Shown here in pieces: positions 8,198-16,605 of a stretch of 64,000 nucleotides of DNA. Source of the DNA: Agromyces sp. LHK192 (GTDB lineage: Bacteria > Actinomycetota > Actinomycetes > Actinomycetales > Microbacteriaceae); assembly GCF_004006235.1 (NCBI RefSeq), contig NZ_CP034753.1, positions 992,001 through 1,056,000 on the forward strand. Reading direction: 5' to 3'. Each line of letters starts with the position of its first letter. The stretch's first letter is position 1. The notes beneath the pieces were generated by a model. The model did no database searches, had not been told where the DNA came from, and worked only from the letters and a program-made list of their open reading frames with translations. The position numbers and the translations under genes were made by a program.

Positions 8198-10450
8198 TCA
8201 CTCGTAGACGCGCAGGCCCACGATCCGCGCGCGGCGGTCGCCGTTGGTCGCCTCGATCCGCACGCGCACGGCGTCGACGGGATCGGCGGACTCGATGCGA
8301 TGGATGCGATGGCGCCGGCGGTTGCCGGTCTCCTCGGCGAGCGGATGCCACGCCCCGGCTCGTCGGCCCTCCACGACGTAGTCGCGCACGAGCTGCGGGA
8401 ACACGAGGTGCGGGGACCGGTGGTGGTGGAGGGTGTTGAGCTCGGTGTCGACGTCGTCGTCGAACACCAGCCGCACCTCGGCCGGACGGACCGGCGCGTC
8501 CCACTCCACCTGGAGCCACGCCGGCCCCTCGTCGAGCGGTGCCGACGCCCACTGCTGCGGGCCGCCGTAGGGGCGCTGGTAGCCGCCGACGGCCTTGGCC
8601 GCCGCGTAGGCCGACGTCGGCGGATGCGCCTCGATGCGCGGCACCCACCCCCGCAGCGGATGCGCCGGCCAGGCCACGAGGGCTTCGTCGGGGTCGAACT
8701 CGACGTTCACGTCGCCGTCGGCCTCGGGCCGGTGCGTGAGGGCGAGCACGCCCGGGATCCCGTCGGCGGCCAGCACGACCGAGAGCTCGGGGTCGGCATG
8801 CAGGACGACGACGACGTTCTCGGGCTCGTCGGGCGCCCACGCGAGCCGCAGCCGCACCCATTGCGGGTCCGGAGACCCGGCGACGGCCACCTCGACCTCG
8901 GACCGGCGATCGACCGGCACCGCGTTCTGGCGCCGCCCGGTGGTCCAGAGCGAGGCGCGCAGCACGGTGTCGGTGCGGGCGCGGACGAGGACGTCGAGCC
9001 CGTCGAGCCGCGGATCCACCGGCAGCAGCACGCCGAGGTCGTGCTCGAGCGCGAAGTCGCGGTCCGAGGCGTCGGCGGCGGCCGCGAGCGATCGCACCGC
9101 TCCGGACGCGCTGACCCGGCCACGCCGGGCGACGTCGTGCGGATCGGTGTTCCGGACGCCGAACAGCGAGGCATCCTGCCGGAGCAGCACCTGCTGCAGG
9201 TCGGCGGCATGGCGCTCGGCCAGCTCGCGCGGTCGCACGGCGAGATCGAGCGCGACGGCCGCACCGGTGCCCGCGGCCTCGCCGCCCGCGGCGCACGTCG
9301 CCATGACGCGCGACGAGCCGAACGCCACGTGCGTCGCGGAGATGTCGCGTCCCGCCATCAGGAGGTTGGCGACGTTGCGCGAGTAGTAGCTCCGGAACGG
9401 GATGCCGTAGATGCCGTTGGAGTAGCGCTGGTGCGCGCCCGAGGCCGTGGCGTACATGCCCTCGACGGGGTGCAGGTCGATCGACCAGCCGCCGAACGCG
9501 ACCTGGTCGTCGAAGTCGACCTGGTCGAGGATGTCGTTCTGGGTGAGGACGTGGTCACCCAGGAACCGGCGGTACTCGCGCTTGCCCGGCATGGAACCGA
9601 CCCATTCGAGGTCGAGGTTCTCGGCGTCGAACGCGCCCGAGTTCTTGATGTGGTCCCAGATGCCGAAGATCACCGACCGCAGCTCGTCCCGGATGCGCTC
9701 GTTGTCGTGCACGATGTCGAGCTCGCCGCCCCATTCGATCCACCAGTAGTGCGCGCCCTTGTCCCCCGACCGGATGATGCGCGACGTCGGGATCGGCGTG
9801 GTCGAGATGTCCTTCGCGGAGTCGGGGGCGACGAACCGCACCGGATGGCCCGCATCCTTGGTGTAGAAGAGGATGGTCGATCCGAGGAACTGCCGGTCGG
9901 CGACCTCGGGAGCCCAGTCCTCGCCGAACTCGGCCTGCGCCTCGCGGCCCAACCGGAAGTCGGCGCCGGCGAGTGCGCCGACCAGGCCGTCGCCGGTCGC
10001 GTCGATGACGTACGACGCCCGGAACACGGTCTCGATCTCGGAGCCCATCGTCCAACCGGTGACGGAGCGGACGACGCGCTCGCCGTCGACCTCGACGGCT
10101 TCGACGGCCCGGACGTCGGTGTTCAGGTGCAGGCTGATGAGGGGTTCGGCCCGCACCGCGTCGAAGACCACCTCGTCCCAGTGGATCGGATTGCCGTCGG
10201 GGTTGCGGTACTGGTTCTCGACGTACAGCTCGCCGATCACGCCGGTCTCGCGGGCGAAGCGCTGCATGCCGTGGGCGGTCGCCCCGACCACCCAGACCCG
10301 CACCTCCGAGGAGGAGTTGCCGCCGAGGACCGGCCGATTGCCGACGAGGGCGACCGTCCGGCCGAGTCGTGCCGCGCTGATCGCGGCCGACACGCCGGCC
10401 AATCCGCCGCCGACGACGACGATATCGGTGGTGATCTCTCGGTGGAGCAT
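8198..10450 (-). CDS. FAD-dependent oxidoreductase with C-terminal discoidin-like domain
   Basis: A 750-residue cytoplasmic flavoprotein of the FAD_oxidored (PF12831-like) group, which is often found in polysaccharide loci. The N-terminal Rossmann motif is VVVGGGLAG (G14, G16, G19). Further family landmarks are VLGGNSSSEVRVWV, YVIDATGDGLVGALAGADFRLGRE (split as VIDATGDG and LAGADFRLGRE) and LLMAGRDISATHVAFGSSRVM. From ~residue 450 the sequence leaves the flavin fold; the last ~130 residues (RDYVVEGRRAGAWHPLAEE, then VDAVRVRIEATNGDRRARI) resemble an F5/8-type discoidin sheet. AAGGAC lies just before the ATG. It sits directly downstream of the binding-protein gene (55-bp gap), so it probably acts on the imported sugar. 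The reaction is not known. Confidence 0.82.
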   Translation of the reverse strand: MLHREITTDIVVVGGGLAGVSAAISAARLGRTVALVGNRPVLGGNSSSEVRVWVVGATAHGMQRFARETGVIGELYVENQYRNPDGNPIHWDEVVFDAVRAEPLISLHLNTDVRAVEAVEVDGERVVRSVTGWTMGSEIETVFRASYVIDATGDGLVGALAGADFRLGREAQAEFGEDWAPEVADRQFLGSTILFYTKDAGHPVRFVAPDSAKDISTTPIPTSRIIRSGDKGAHYWWIEWGGELDIVHDNERIRDELRSVIFGIWDHIKNSGAFDAENLDLEWVGSMPGKREYRRFLGDHVLTQNDILDQVDFDDQVAFGGWSIDLHPVEGMYATASGAHQRYSNGIYGIPFRSYYSRNVANLLMAGRDISATHVAFGSSRVMATCAAGGEAAGTGAAVALDLAVRPRELAERHAADLQQVLLRQDASLFGVRNTDPHDVARRGRVSASGAVRSLAAAADASDRDFALEHDLGVLLPVDPRLDGLDVLVRARTDTVLRASLWTTGRRQNAVPVDRRSEVEVAVAGSPDPQWVRLRLAWAPDEPENVVVVLHADPELSVVLAADGIPGVLALTHRPEADGDVNVEFDPDEALVAWPAHPLRGWVPRIEAHPPTSAYAAAKAVGGYQRPYGGPQQWASAPLDEGPAWLQVEWDAPVRPAEVRLVFDDDVDTELNTLHHHRSPHLVFPQLVRDYVVEGRRAGAWHPLAEETGNRRRHRIHRIESADPVDAVRVRIEATNGDRRARIVGLRVYE

Positions 10451-10505
10451 GACGTCCTTCTCTGGTGGGGAGTGGTGCGGTGGGGGGACGGGGCGACCGG
10501 GCCGG

Positions 10506-11798
10506 TCAGCCGATGAGGGCGTTGACGGCCTCGCCGGCTCGCTTCATGGCGTCCTTCGGGGATGCCTGGCCGACGAGCGCGGCCTGCACCTGCTCGGCGA
10601 CGGCGGTCTCCATCTGGGCGTACTGCGGGAACTGCCACAGCGGGCTGGCCTTGGCGTCCTTCGTCACGAGCTCGGTGAACGAGTTGACGAACGGGTTCGC
10701 CTGGACGGCGGACGCGGCCAGCGCCTCCTCGGTCGTCGGCGGCAGGCCGAGCGCGGAGAAGTAGCTGACCTCCTGGACCGGATCGCTCGTGATCCACTGC
10801 GCGAACTCGGACGCGGTGTCGGCGCCGTCGCCGTCGACGACGACGACCAGGTGGCCCCAGAGCAGTTCCTGCGGCGTGTCGCCCCGCTTCAGCACCGGCC
10901 GGGCGATCGGCGCCATCTTCGAGCCGAGGTCGGGGTCGGAGGCCGTCTTGAGCACGCCGGCGCGGCCGACCGGAGCGTCGTCGTACATGGCGGCCTTGCC
11001 CTGGCTGAACAGCGTCCGAGCGGCGGCGCGGTCGACGTCGGCGGTGATGAGCCCGTCGTCGAACAGCTTCTTGTACCAGGTGAGGGCGTCGACCGACGCC
11101 TCGTCGCCGAAGCTCGCCTTGCCCTTCTCGATGATCGGCGATCCGAACGTCTGCGCCCAGACGATGAAGTCCTTCAGCTGCGCGGTCTTGGTCGACGCCG
11201 CGTACGGGATCACCCCGGTGCCCTTGAGCGCGACGAGCGCATCCTCGAACTCCGCGATGGTCGCGGGAGCCTTCGACACACCGGCCTTCTCGAACAGCTC
11301 GGTGTTGGTCACGAGCCCGATCGCCGCGATCGTCCACGGCAGTCCGAGCTGCCGGTCGTCGAACCGGCCCGCGGTCAGCGCCGACGTCGTGTAGCCGCGG
11401 TCCTTCGCGTAGGAGCCGAGGTCGCGCAGCTTGCCGAGCGCGGCGAGGCTCGAGAGCCAGGCGACGTCCAACTGCGCGGCTCCCGCGAACTGGCCACCGC
11501 GGACCTGGAGGGTGAGCTGGTTCAGGTAGTCGTTGTAGGGGTAGTTCGGCGTGTCGACCGTGATCGCGTCCTGCTTCGCGAAGGTCTGCACGGCCGGGCC
11601 GAGCACGGCCTTCGTGGCATCCTCCGACATGCCCCACGACGCGAATGCGAAATTCGTGGGCCCGGCGGGTGCCTTGGTCGCGGCGGCTCCGCCGCCCGTG
11701 GCTCCGGGCGCGCATCCGGCGAGGCCCGCGACGGCCGCGGCTCCGATGCCGATGGCGCTGAAGCGGAGCAGGTCGCGCCGGCTGAGCTGTGCTGACAT
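10506..11798 (-). CDS. sugar ABC transporter substrate-binding lipoprotein (Tat-type signal)
   Basis: A 430-residue extracellular solute-binding protein of family 1. The signal peptide carries twin arginine SRRDLLRF (R7R8) and lipobox LAGC with C29, so export as a folded lipoprotein through Tat is expected. The mature part shows the usual two-lobe pattern (LDVAWLSSLAALGKLRDL, LGLPWTIAAIGLVTNTELFEKAG split as LPWTIAAIG and TNTELFEKAG). A spacer rich in Ala/Gly/Thr follows the lipobox. It lies between the permease genes and the FAD oxidoreductase in one transcription unit. As usual for actinobacterial sugar importers there is no ATPase gene nearby; a shared MsiK-type ATPase elsewhere is assumed. 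Confidence 0.92.
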   Translation of the reverse strand: MSAQLSRRDLLRFSAIGIGAAAVAGLAGCAPGATGGGAAATKAPAGPTNFAFASWGMSEDATKAVLGPAVQTFAKQDAITVDTPNYPYNDYLNQLTLQVRGGQFAGAAQLDVAWLSSLAALGKLRDLGSYAKDRGYTTSALTAGRFDDRQLGLPWTIAAIGLVTNTELFEKAGVSKAPATIAEFEDALVALKGTGVIPYAASTKTAQLKDFIVWAQTFGSPIIEKGKASFGDEASVDALTWYKKLFDDGLITADVDRAAARTLFSQGKAAMYDDAPVGRAGVLKTASDPDLGSKMAPIARPVLKRGDTPQELLWGHLVVVVDGDGADTASEFAQWITSDPVQEVSYFSALGLPPTTEEALAASAVQANPFVNSFTELVTKDAKASPLWQFPQYAQMETAVAEQVQAALVGQASPKDAMKRAGEAVNALIG

Positions 11799-11853
11799 GG
11801 TGTTCTCCTTGATCGGTTCTCTCGGTGGGGTGGATCGTGGCGGCCCGGCGCCG

Positions 11854-12765
11854 TCAGCCCTTGACGGCGCCGGCCGTGATGCCGCCGACGAGGTAGCGCT
11901 GCAGGGCGATGAAGGCGATGCAGACGGGGATGGACGTGATGAGCGAGGCCGCCATGAGCGACGGCCACGCGGTCGCGGACTCGCCGATGAAGCGGTTGAC
12001 CAGGCCGGGCGGCAGGGTCTGCTTCTCGGGGCCCGCGAGGGTGAGCGCGAAGATGAAGTCGTTCCATCCGCGGACGAAGGCGAACAGCCCCGCGGCGACG
12101 AGGCCCGGCGCGGCGAGCGGCAGCACGATCGCGTGGAGCGTGCGCCAGTGGCCGGCGCCGTCGATCTTGGATGCCTCGATCAGCTCGTCGGGCAGCGCGT
12201 CGAAGAACCCCTTCAGCATCCAGACGCACAGCGGCAGGGTGAACGTCGTGAACGAGATGATGAGCGCCTGGTAGGTGTTCAGCAGGCCGAACTGGGCGAA
12301 CACCACGTACAGCGTCACGAGCAGCAGCGCCTGCGGGAACATCTGGCTCGAGAGCACGAAGTACATCAGCGCCTTGCGCCCGCGGTACCGGAACTTGGAG
12401 AACGCGTACGCCATGTACATCGAGACCACGACCGACAGGACCGCCGTGATCACCGAGACGACGATGCTGTTGGTCAGGTACCCGAAGATCGCCGGATCCG
12501 CGAAGACGTTCGCGTAGTGGTCGAACGTGACCTCGGCGGGGAACAGCCGTGGCGGGAACGCGAAGACGTCCCCGTCGGGTGTGAGCGAGGTGATCACGAG
12601 CCAGTAGAGCGGAAGGAACGCGAACAGGCTCGCGAGCACCACGGTGATCCCGATCGCCCACCGCGGCCGCACGCGGCGGCGGCGGGGACGCCGCAGGCGC
12701 TCCGCGGATGCGACGGGGGTTCCGGCTTCGGAGACGTCCGGGCGGACGGTCAGCGTCGTCGACAT
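11854..12765 (-). CDS. carbohydrate ABC transporter permease, MalG type
   Basis: A 303-residue inner-membrane permease with six predicted helices. The cytoplasmic EAA loop reads EASKIDGAGHWRTLHAIVLPLAAPG and is followed by hydrophobic helices and the MalG-type ending ALQRYLVGGITAGAVKG. It starts just 1 bp from the stop of the upstream MalF-type gene (12767), so the two form a coupled pair that makes the membrane channel for the lipoprotein at 10506-11798. Confidence 0.93.
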   Translation of the reverse strand: MSTTLTVRPDVSEAGTPVASAERLRRPRRRRVRPRWAIGITVVLASLFAFLPLYWLVITSLTPDGDVFAFPPRLFPAEVTFDHYANVFADPAIFGYLTNSIVVSVITAVLSVVVSMYMAYAFSKFRYRGRKALMYFVLSSQMFPQALLLVTLYVVFAQFGLLNTYQALIISFTTFTLPLCVWMLKGFFDALPDELIEASKIDGAGHWRTLHAIVLPLAAPGLVAAGLFAFVRGWNDFIFALTLAGPEKQTLPPGLVNRFIGESATAWPSLMAASLITSIPVCIAFIALQRYLVGGITAGAVKG

Positions 12766-12766
12766 G

Positions 12767-13696
12767 TCAGTGCTTCTCTCCGCGCTCCGAGAAGCGCACG
12801 TAGACGACCACGAGGATCATGAGCAGACCCATCCAGAGCAGGCCGAGCGCCCCGGCGTGGCCCAGGTCGTATCCCTTGAAGGCGGTGTCGTACACCTCGG
12901 TGGCGAAGGTCGAGGTCGTTCCGGCCGGGCCTCCGCCCGTGAGCACGAAGATCGTGTCGAAGTGCTGGAAGTTCCAGATCACCTCGAGCAGGAGCACGAG
13001 GCCCGCCACCCCGCTGATGTGGGGCCAGGTCACGGTGAAGAAGCGGCGGATGGGCCCGGCGCCGTCCATCGCGGCCGCCTCGTGCAGCTCGGTCGGGACG
13101 GTCTGCAGCGCGGCCAGCAGCATCACCATGATCCACGGGAACGAGTTCCACGTCTTCGCGATGATCAGGGCGCCCCGCGCGGTGTCGGTCTGGAACAGCC
13201 ACGCGATCGGAGCATCGATCCAGCCGGCCTGCATGAGCAGTCCGTTGAGGACGCCGTAGTTCGCGTCGAAGATCCACATCCAGAGGAACGAGACCACCAC
13301 GCCCGGCAGCAGCCACGGCACGAGGAACGCGCCGCGCAGCATGCGCGAGCCCCGGAACCGCTCGTTCAGGGCGAGCGCCAGCGCGAGTCCGATCAGGAAG
13401 GGGAAGATCGTCGCGCCGATGGTGAAGATCGCGGTCTGCCCGAGCAGGCCGGCGAAGTCGTGGGCGAGCACGTCGGCCAGGTTCGACAGGCCGGCCCATT
13501 CCACGCCCGGGTAGACGAGGCTCTCGGTGAAGAACGCGGAGGCGAGCGACCGCAGCAGCGGATAGAGCACGACGCACAGCAGGAGCGCGAGGCCCGGCAG
13601 GAGCAGGAGGGAGATGAACCCGAGCTCCGACAGCCGACCCGGCCGGATGCCGGCCGTCCGCTCGTCGGTGCGCGGCCGAGGGGCGAGGGCGGTCAC
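12767..13696 (-). CDS. carbohydrate ABC transporter permease, MalF type
   Basis: A six-helix permease of 309 residues if started at GTG 13696. The EAA loop is EAAAMDGAGPIRRFFTVTWP. The frame is open far upstream, but no Met, Val(GTG) or Leu(TTG) start with a ribosome-binding site appears there. Instead a good AAGGA-ATG pair at 13752 opens a different frame that stops in TGA overlapping this GTG (GTGA). Thus the gene is either coupled to a 19-codon leader or its true N-terminus was displaced by a 1-base error in the C-rich run near 13741-13749. It is the first transporter gene of the minus-strand sugar locus. Confidence 0.88.
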   Translation of the reverse strand: MTALAPRPRTDERTAGIRPGRLSELGFISLLLLPGLALLLCVVLYPLLRSLASAFFTESLVYPGVEWAGLSNLADVLAHDFAGLLGQTAIFTIGATIFPFLIGLALALALNERFRGSRMLRGAFLVPWLLPGVVVSFLWMWIFDANYGVLNGLLMQAGWIDAPIAWLFQTDTARGALIIAKTWNSFPWIMVMLLAALQTVPTELHEAAAMDGAGPIRRFFTVTWPHISGVAGLVLLLEVIWNFQHFDTIFVLTGGGPAGTTSTFATEVYDTAFKGYDLGHAGALGLLWMGLLMILVVVYVRFSERGEKH

Positions 13697-13752
13697 GGAC
13701 GGGTCGCCCGTCCCGACGGGGCGGGAGCGGGTCGCGATGGGGTGGGGGACAT
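13693..13752 (-). CDS. 19-codon leader ORF overlapping permease start
   Basis: ATG 13752 follows GAGAAGGAACCGCCCT, a strong ribosome-binding site with correct spacing. It encodes MSPTPSRPAPAPSGRATRP and ends in TGA (13695-13693) that overlaps the permease GTG as GTGA. The peptide is Pro/Arg/Ser-rich and resembles nothing I recognise. Either this is a real coupling leader, or it is the real permease N-terminus separated by a frameshift. Confidence 0.4.
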   Translation of the reverse strand: MSPTPSRPAPAPSGRATRP

Positions 13753-13815
13753 AGGGCGGTTCCTTCTCGGCTCTGGCGGGGCGTCGCCGCCCCACCGATC
13801 TGCATTGATCATCCG

Positions 13816-13913
13816 TTTCCGGAAAGTGCTGTGCACTGGTGGCATGACTATCGCACATAACGCATGTTACGCTCAAGTCCTCACCATGCAACGACGTGAT
13901 TCGGATCACGTCG
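13816..13913. promoter_or_regulatory. control region between sugar locus and tatA
   Basis: Three palindromes lie in the divergent gap. They are TTTCCGGAAA (13816-13825), AGTGC-TGT-GCACT (13825-13837) and CGACGTGAT-TCGG-ATCACGTCG (13892-13913, perfect 9-bp arms). A shorter TAAC-GCAT-GTTA lies between them. The first two are close to the presumed sugar-locus promoter on the minus strand, and the third is nearer to the TatA gene. The IclR protein encoded 0.9 kb away is a candidate binder; which site belongs to it cannot be read from the sequence. Confidence 0.5.
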
Positions 13914-13970
13914 ACGTGTTCCAGCCCGCAGCGACGCGGTCGGCGGGCGGACCGGACGAAAGGACCTCTC

Positions 13971-14168
13971 GTGTTCGCGAACCTCAACGGCTGGCACGCC
14001 GTCATCATCGTCGCCGTGATCCTGCTGCTCTTCGGGGCGCCGAAGATCCCGATGCTCGCGCGCAGCCTCGGCCAGTCGATGCGCATCTTCAAGACGGAGG
14101 TGCGCGACCAGGGCCCGGTGGCCGACCCGCTCGCCGAGGATGCGAAGGGCCCGGCCGCCTCCTCATAG
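13971..14168 (+). CDS. tatA: TatA/TatE-like Sec-independent translocase subunit
   Basis: A 65-residue protein starting at GTG with AAAGGA upstream. It has one N-terminal transmembrane helix ([19 protein letters not shown]), the hinge FG, and an amphipathic helix [19 protein letters not shown], followed by a short polar tail: the TatA layout. No tatC or tatB is adjacent, so this is an isolated paralogue. It is divergent from a locus whose binding protein has a twin-arginine signal, which may explain the pairing. The gap 14169-14236 holds only the promoter of the next gene. Confidence 0.88.
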   Translation: MFANLNGWHAVIIVAVILLLFGAPKIPMLARSLGQSMRIFKTEVRDQGPVADPLAEDAKGPAASS

Positions 14169-14236
14169 CCTTGGAGCTTGCTGGGCATCGACCCCACGAG
14201 CAGGCCTAAACCGAAGTTCCGTTCTATTTTATCGGG

Positions 14237-14695
14237 GTGAGCAATGAGCAGTCCGGACCCGACGTCGACGGCGTTCGTCGCGAGCAGGTCGTCGTCCGGG
14301 GCGACGGCCGGCGGGTGCGCGTGCCGCACTGGGCGACCATCGTGCGCATCCGCGTCGTCGGCGGGGCGTCGCTCGGCGGGGTCCCGGGGGACGTCGTGGA
14401 GGGCGTCATGTCGGTGCGCGCCGGAACGAGCCTGCGTGTCGACCCGGGTCGGCCGGGTTCCCTCGAGGAGTCGGATGGTGGCGACACCGTCGTCGCCCGT
14501 GACGGATCGCTCGTGGTCTCGGCGGCCGGTGGCCGCGACCGGCGGGGGGCGTCGTCGCGCCCGGGTCCGCTCTGGAACGTCCGGGTGGCGCGCGGTCGTG
14601 CCGCCGAGGCCTCCGGTGCGGAGCTCGAGTTCGTCGGGCCCGATCTGCCGGCACCCGCGCTCCACTCCGAGCAGGTCCTGGGCGCCGTCGGCTGA
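14237..14695 (+). CDS. small protein with glycine-rich beta-domain pattern, function unknown
   Basis: A 152-residue protein with third-position G/C typical of real genes here. VPHWATIVRIRVVGGASLGG, then GDVVEGVMSVRAGTSLRVDPG, GGDTVVARDG and LVVSAAGGRDRRGAS follows the order seen in bacterial glycine-rich surface domains (Pro-Ala-Gly start, VxVVGGxGG, G-V-xxV-xAGTxLxVxPG, GG-S-V, L-xxAGG), but with far less glycine. There is no signal peptide or membrane helix. Start GTG 14237 lies six bases after a TATTTT -10 box, suggesting a leaderless mRNA. The role is unknown. Confidence 0.6.
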   Translation: MSNEQSGPDVDGVRREQVVVRGDGRRVRVPHWATIVRIRVVGGASLGGVPGDVVEGVMSVRAGTSLRVDPGRPGSLEESDGGDTVVARDGSLVVSAAGGRDRRGASSRPGPLWNVRVARGRAAEASGAELEFVGPDLPAPALHSEQVLGAVG

Positions 14696-14786
14696 TCCCA
14701 GGCGCGCCGGCGCGTCTCTTGCAATCGATACGCGCTCTGTGCATGGCGTACGCCGTGACGGCAACAGCGCCCGTTAGGATGATGGA

Positions 14787-15560
14787 ATGCCCTCGGAACG
14801 CGGAAACAACCAGAGTGTCGAGAAGGCCGTCGCGGTCCTGAACGTGTTCGCCGGCGGCCAGCCGCAGCGCGTCTCCGACGTCGCGAAGGCCACGCAGCTC
14901 GGCCAGTCGACCGCATCCCGGCTCCTGAGCACCCTCGAGTCGGTCGCGCTCGTCGAGCGCGACCCCATCACGGGGCTCTACCGTCTCGGTCCCGACGTGA
15001 TCACGCTCGGCAGCGTCGCCCTCAACCAGCATCCGCTGTATCGCGGGTCCCGCCAGGTCCTCCAGAACCTCGCCGCCGACCTCGGACTCGGCGCGAACGT
15101 CGCGGTGCGGCGCGAGGACACCGTGATGTACCTCGCCAACTTCGACGGCACGAAGGCGCCCAGGAACCACACGATCGCCGGGCGGCGCGACCCCCTGCAC
15201 GCCACGAGCATGGGCAAGTGCCTGCTGATCGGCGTGCCCGAAGCCGAACGCGCCGACCTGCTCGGCGACCTCGTCGCCTACACCGTCCGCACCATCACCG
15301 ACCTCGATCGGCTGAACGCCGAGGTCGCCGAGGCGGCCGCGAGAGGCTACGCCGTCGACGTCGACGAGTTCGCGCTCGGGCGCGCGAGCGTCGCCACGCC
15401 GGTGCGCGACCAGTCGGGGGCCGTCATCGCCGCGCTCTCGATCTCCGGACCGGCGACCGCGATCCGCCTCGACGAGCGCGAAGCCTCGCTCGCGGCGATC
15501 GTGATCGAGGCGGCCGACCGCATCGGTTCCGGGCTGGGGTACGTCGCCGCGATCGCGTGA
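14787..15560 (+). CDS. IclR family transcriptional regulator
   Basis: A 257-residue regulator. The N-terminal winged helix reads SVEKAVAVLNVFAGG...VSDVAKATQLGQSTASRLLSTLES (residues ~10-55), followed by GLYRLGPDVITLG. The C-terminal IclR effector domain has the landmarks RDPLHATSMGKCLL, ARGYAVDVDEFALGRASVATPV (split as GYAVDVDEF and ASVATPV) and a closing ISGPATAIRLDE. TAGGAT (14775-14780) ends six bases before the ATG with no Shine-Dalgarno. It is probably the local regulator of the sugar locus at 2-13.7 kb, by analogy with catabolic IclR proteins; not proven. Confidence 0.9.
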   Translation: MPSERGNNQSVEKAVAVLNVFAGGQPQRVSDVAKATQLGQSTASRLLSTLESVALVERDPITGLYRLGPDVITLGSVALNQHPLYRGSRQVLQNLAADLGLGANVAVRREDTVMYLANFDGTKAPRNHTIAGRRDPLHATSMGKCLLIGVPEAERADLLGDLVAYTVRTITDLDRLNAEVAEAAARGYAVDVDEFALGRASVATPVRDQSGAVIAALSISGPATAIRLDEREASLAAIVIEAADRIGSGLGYVAAIA

Positions 15561-15621
15561 CGCGGGGCGGACGCCTCGATCGCCGCCCTCGATGATCGAG
15601 ATCTCCCGGGTATCGTCGACT

Positions 15622-16605
15622 ATGGCCCGGCGAGGCGATTCCGGCGGTGACGCGGTCAGGTGGCGCGTCCGCGGACGCTCGCGGCTGAGTCGCGACGAGC
15701 AGCCCGCGTGGACGCGGGCGCTCGCCGAGGGTGACGACGCCGGATTCTTCGGCCCGGGCAGCGCGGTCTGGGCCGTGAACGGGGCACTGCCGACCCTGGC
15801 GGCGGGCATCCGCGCGCTGCTGCTGCAGACGCTGCACCCGGGCGCGATGGCCGGCGTCGCCGAGTGGTCGCGCTACAACGAGGACCCGCTGGGCCGGCTC
15901 GACGGCACGATCCGGTGGGTCGCGACGACGACCTTCGGAGACCGCAGGCAGGCGGCCGCGGCATCCGCGCACGTCTCGAGACTGCACGAGCGCGTGACCG
16001 GCACGTACACGGATGCCGCGGGCGCACCTCGCCCGTACGCGGCGAACGACCAGCACCTGCTGCGCTGGGTGCACGACGCGTTCACCGAGGCGTTCCTCGG
16101 CGCGCACCTGACCTGGGGCGGGCGAATCCCGGGCGGTGCCGACGCGTACGTGCGCGAGTGGGCGCAGGCGGGCCGGCTCATGGGCGTGGTGGATCCGCCC
16201 GAGAACGCGGCCGAACTGCGAGCCGAGCTCGCCGGGTACCTCGCGGAGGCGAAGGTCGACGACCGGGTGCGCGAGGCACTGCGGTTCCTGCGCCGCCCGG
16301 GCCTGCCGGGGCTCACCGGCCGGCTCTACCCGATGCTGTTCGCCGGCGCCGTCGCGTCGCTGCCCGCCGAGGTGCGCGAGTTGCTCGGACTTCGCCGGCC
16401 CTGGTGGCCGGCGATCACGACGACCCGCCTGCTGCTGGCCGGCGGCACCCTCGTGCTCGGGCGGATGTCGCCCAGCGAGCGGAACGCGAGATCGCGCATC
16501 GCCCGGCTCGCGGCGGCGCAGCGGGCCGCTGCGCCGCCGCCCGGCCTCACGCGGCCGGATCCGCCAGCAGGCACCGGCGCTCCAGCCGGAGCCGCCGCCC
16601 CCTGA
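15622..16605 (+). CDS. oxygenase MpaB family protein (DUF2236)
   Basis: About 327 residues. The family core is TLHPGAMAGVAEWSRYNEDPLGRLDGTIRW (split: TLHPGAMAGVAEWS, EDPLGRLDGTIRW), then TTFGDRRQA, and YAANDQHLLRWVHDAFTEAFL, matching the DUF2236/MpaB group, which includes heme-containing latex-clearing oxygenase relatives. A helical C-terminus ends in an Ala/Pro-rich tail. Start ATG 15622 lies five bases after TATCGT; an in-frame ATG at 15592 would add ten residues. The 3' end overlaps the convergent ABC-F gene by 59 bp. The substrate is unknown. Confidence 0.85.
   Translation: MARRGDSGGDAVRWRVRGRSRLSRDEQPAWTRALAEGDDAGFFGPGSAVWAVNGALPTLAAGIRALLLQTLHPGAMAGVAEWSRYNEDPLGRLDGTIRWVATTTFGDRRQAAAASAHVSRLHERVTGTYTDAAGAPRPYAANDQHLLRWVHDAFTEAFLGAHLTWGGRIPGGADAYVREWAQAGRLMGVVDPPENAAELRAELAGYLAEAKVDDRVREALRFLRRPGLPGLTGRLYPMLFAGAVASLPAEVRELLGLRRPWWPAITTTRLLLAGGTLVLGRMSPSERNARSRIARLAAAQRAAAPPPGLTRPDPPAGTGAPAGAAAP

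Noticed and set aside
8198..10450. Xanthan lyase or fumarate reductase as function of the flavoprotein
   Set aside because: Only the FAD fold and family landmarks are visible; such names are inherited from loose annotation.
15592..15621. Start of the MpaB-like gene at ATG 15592
   Set aside because: No RBS or -10 box fits it, while ATG 15622 has TATCGT five bases upstream; still possible.
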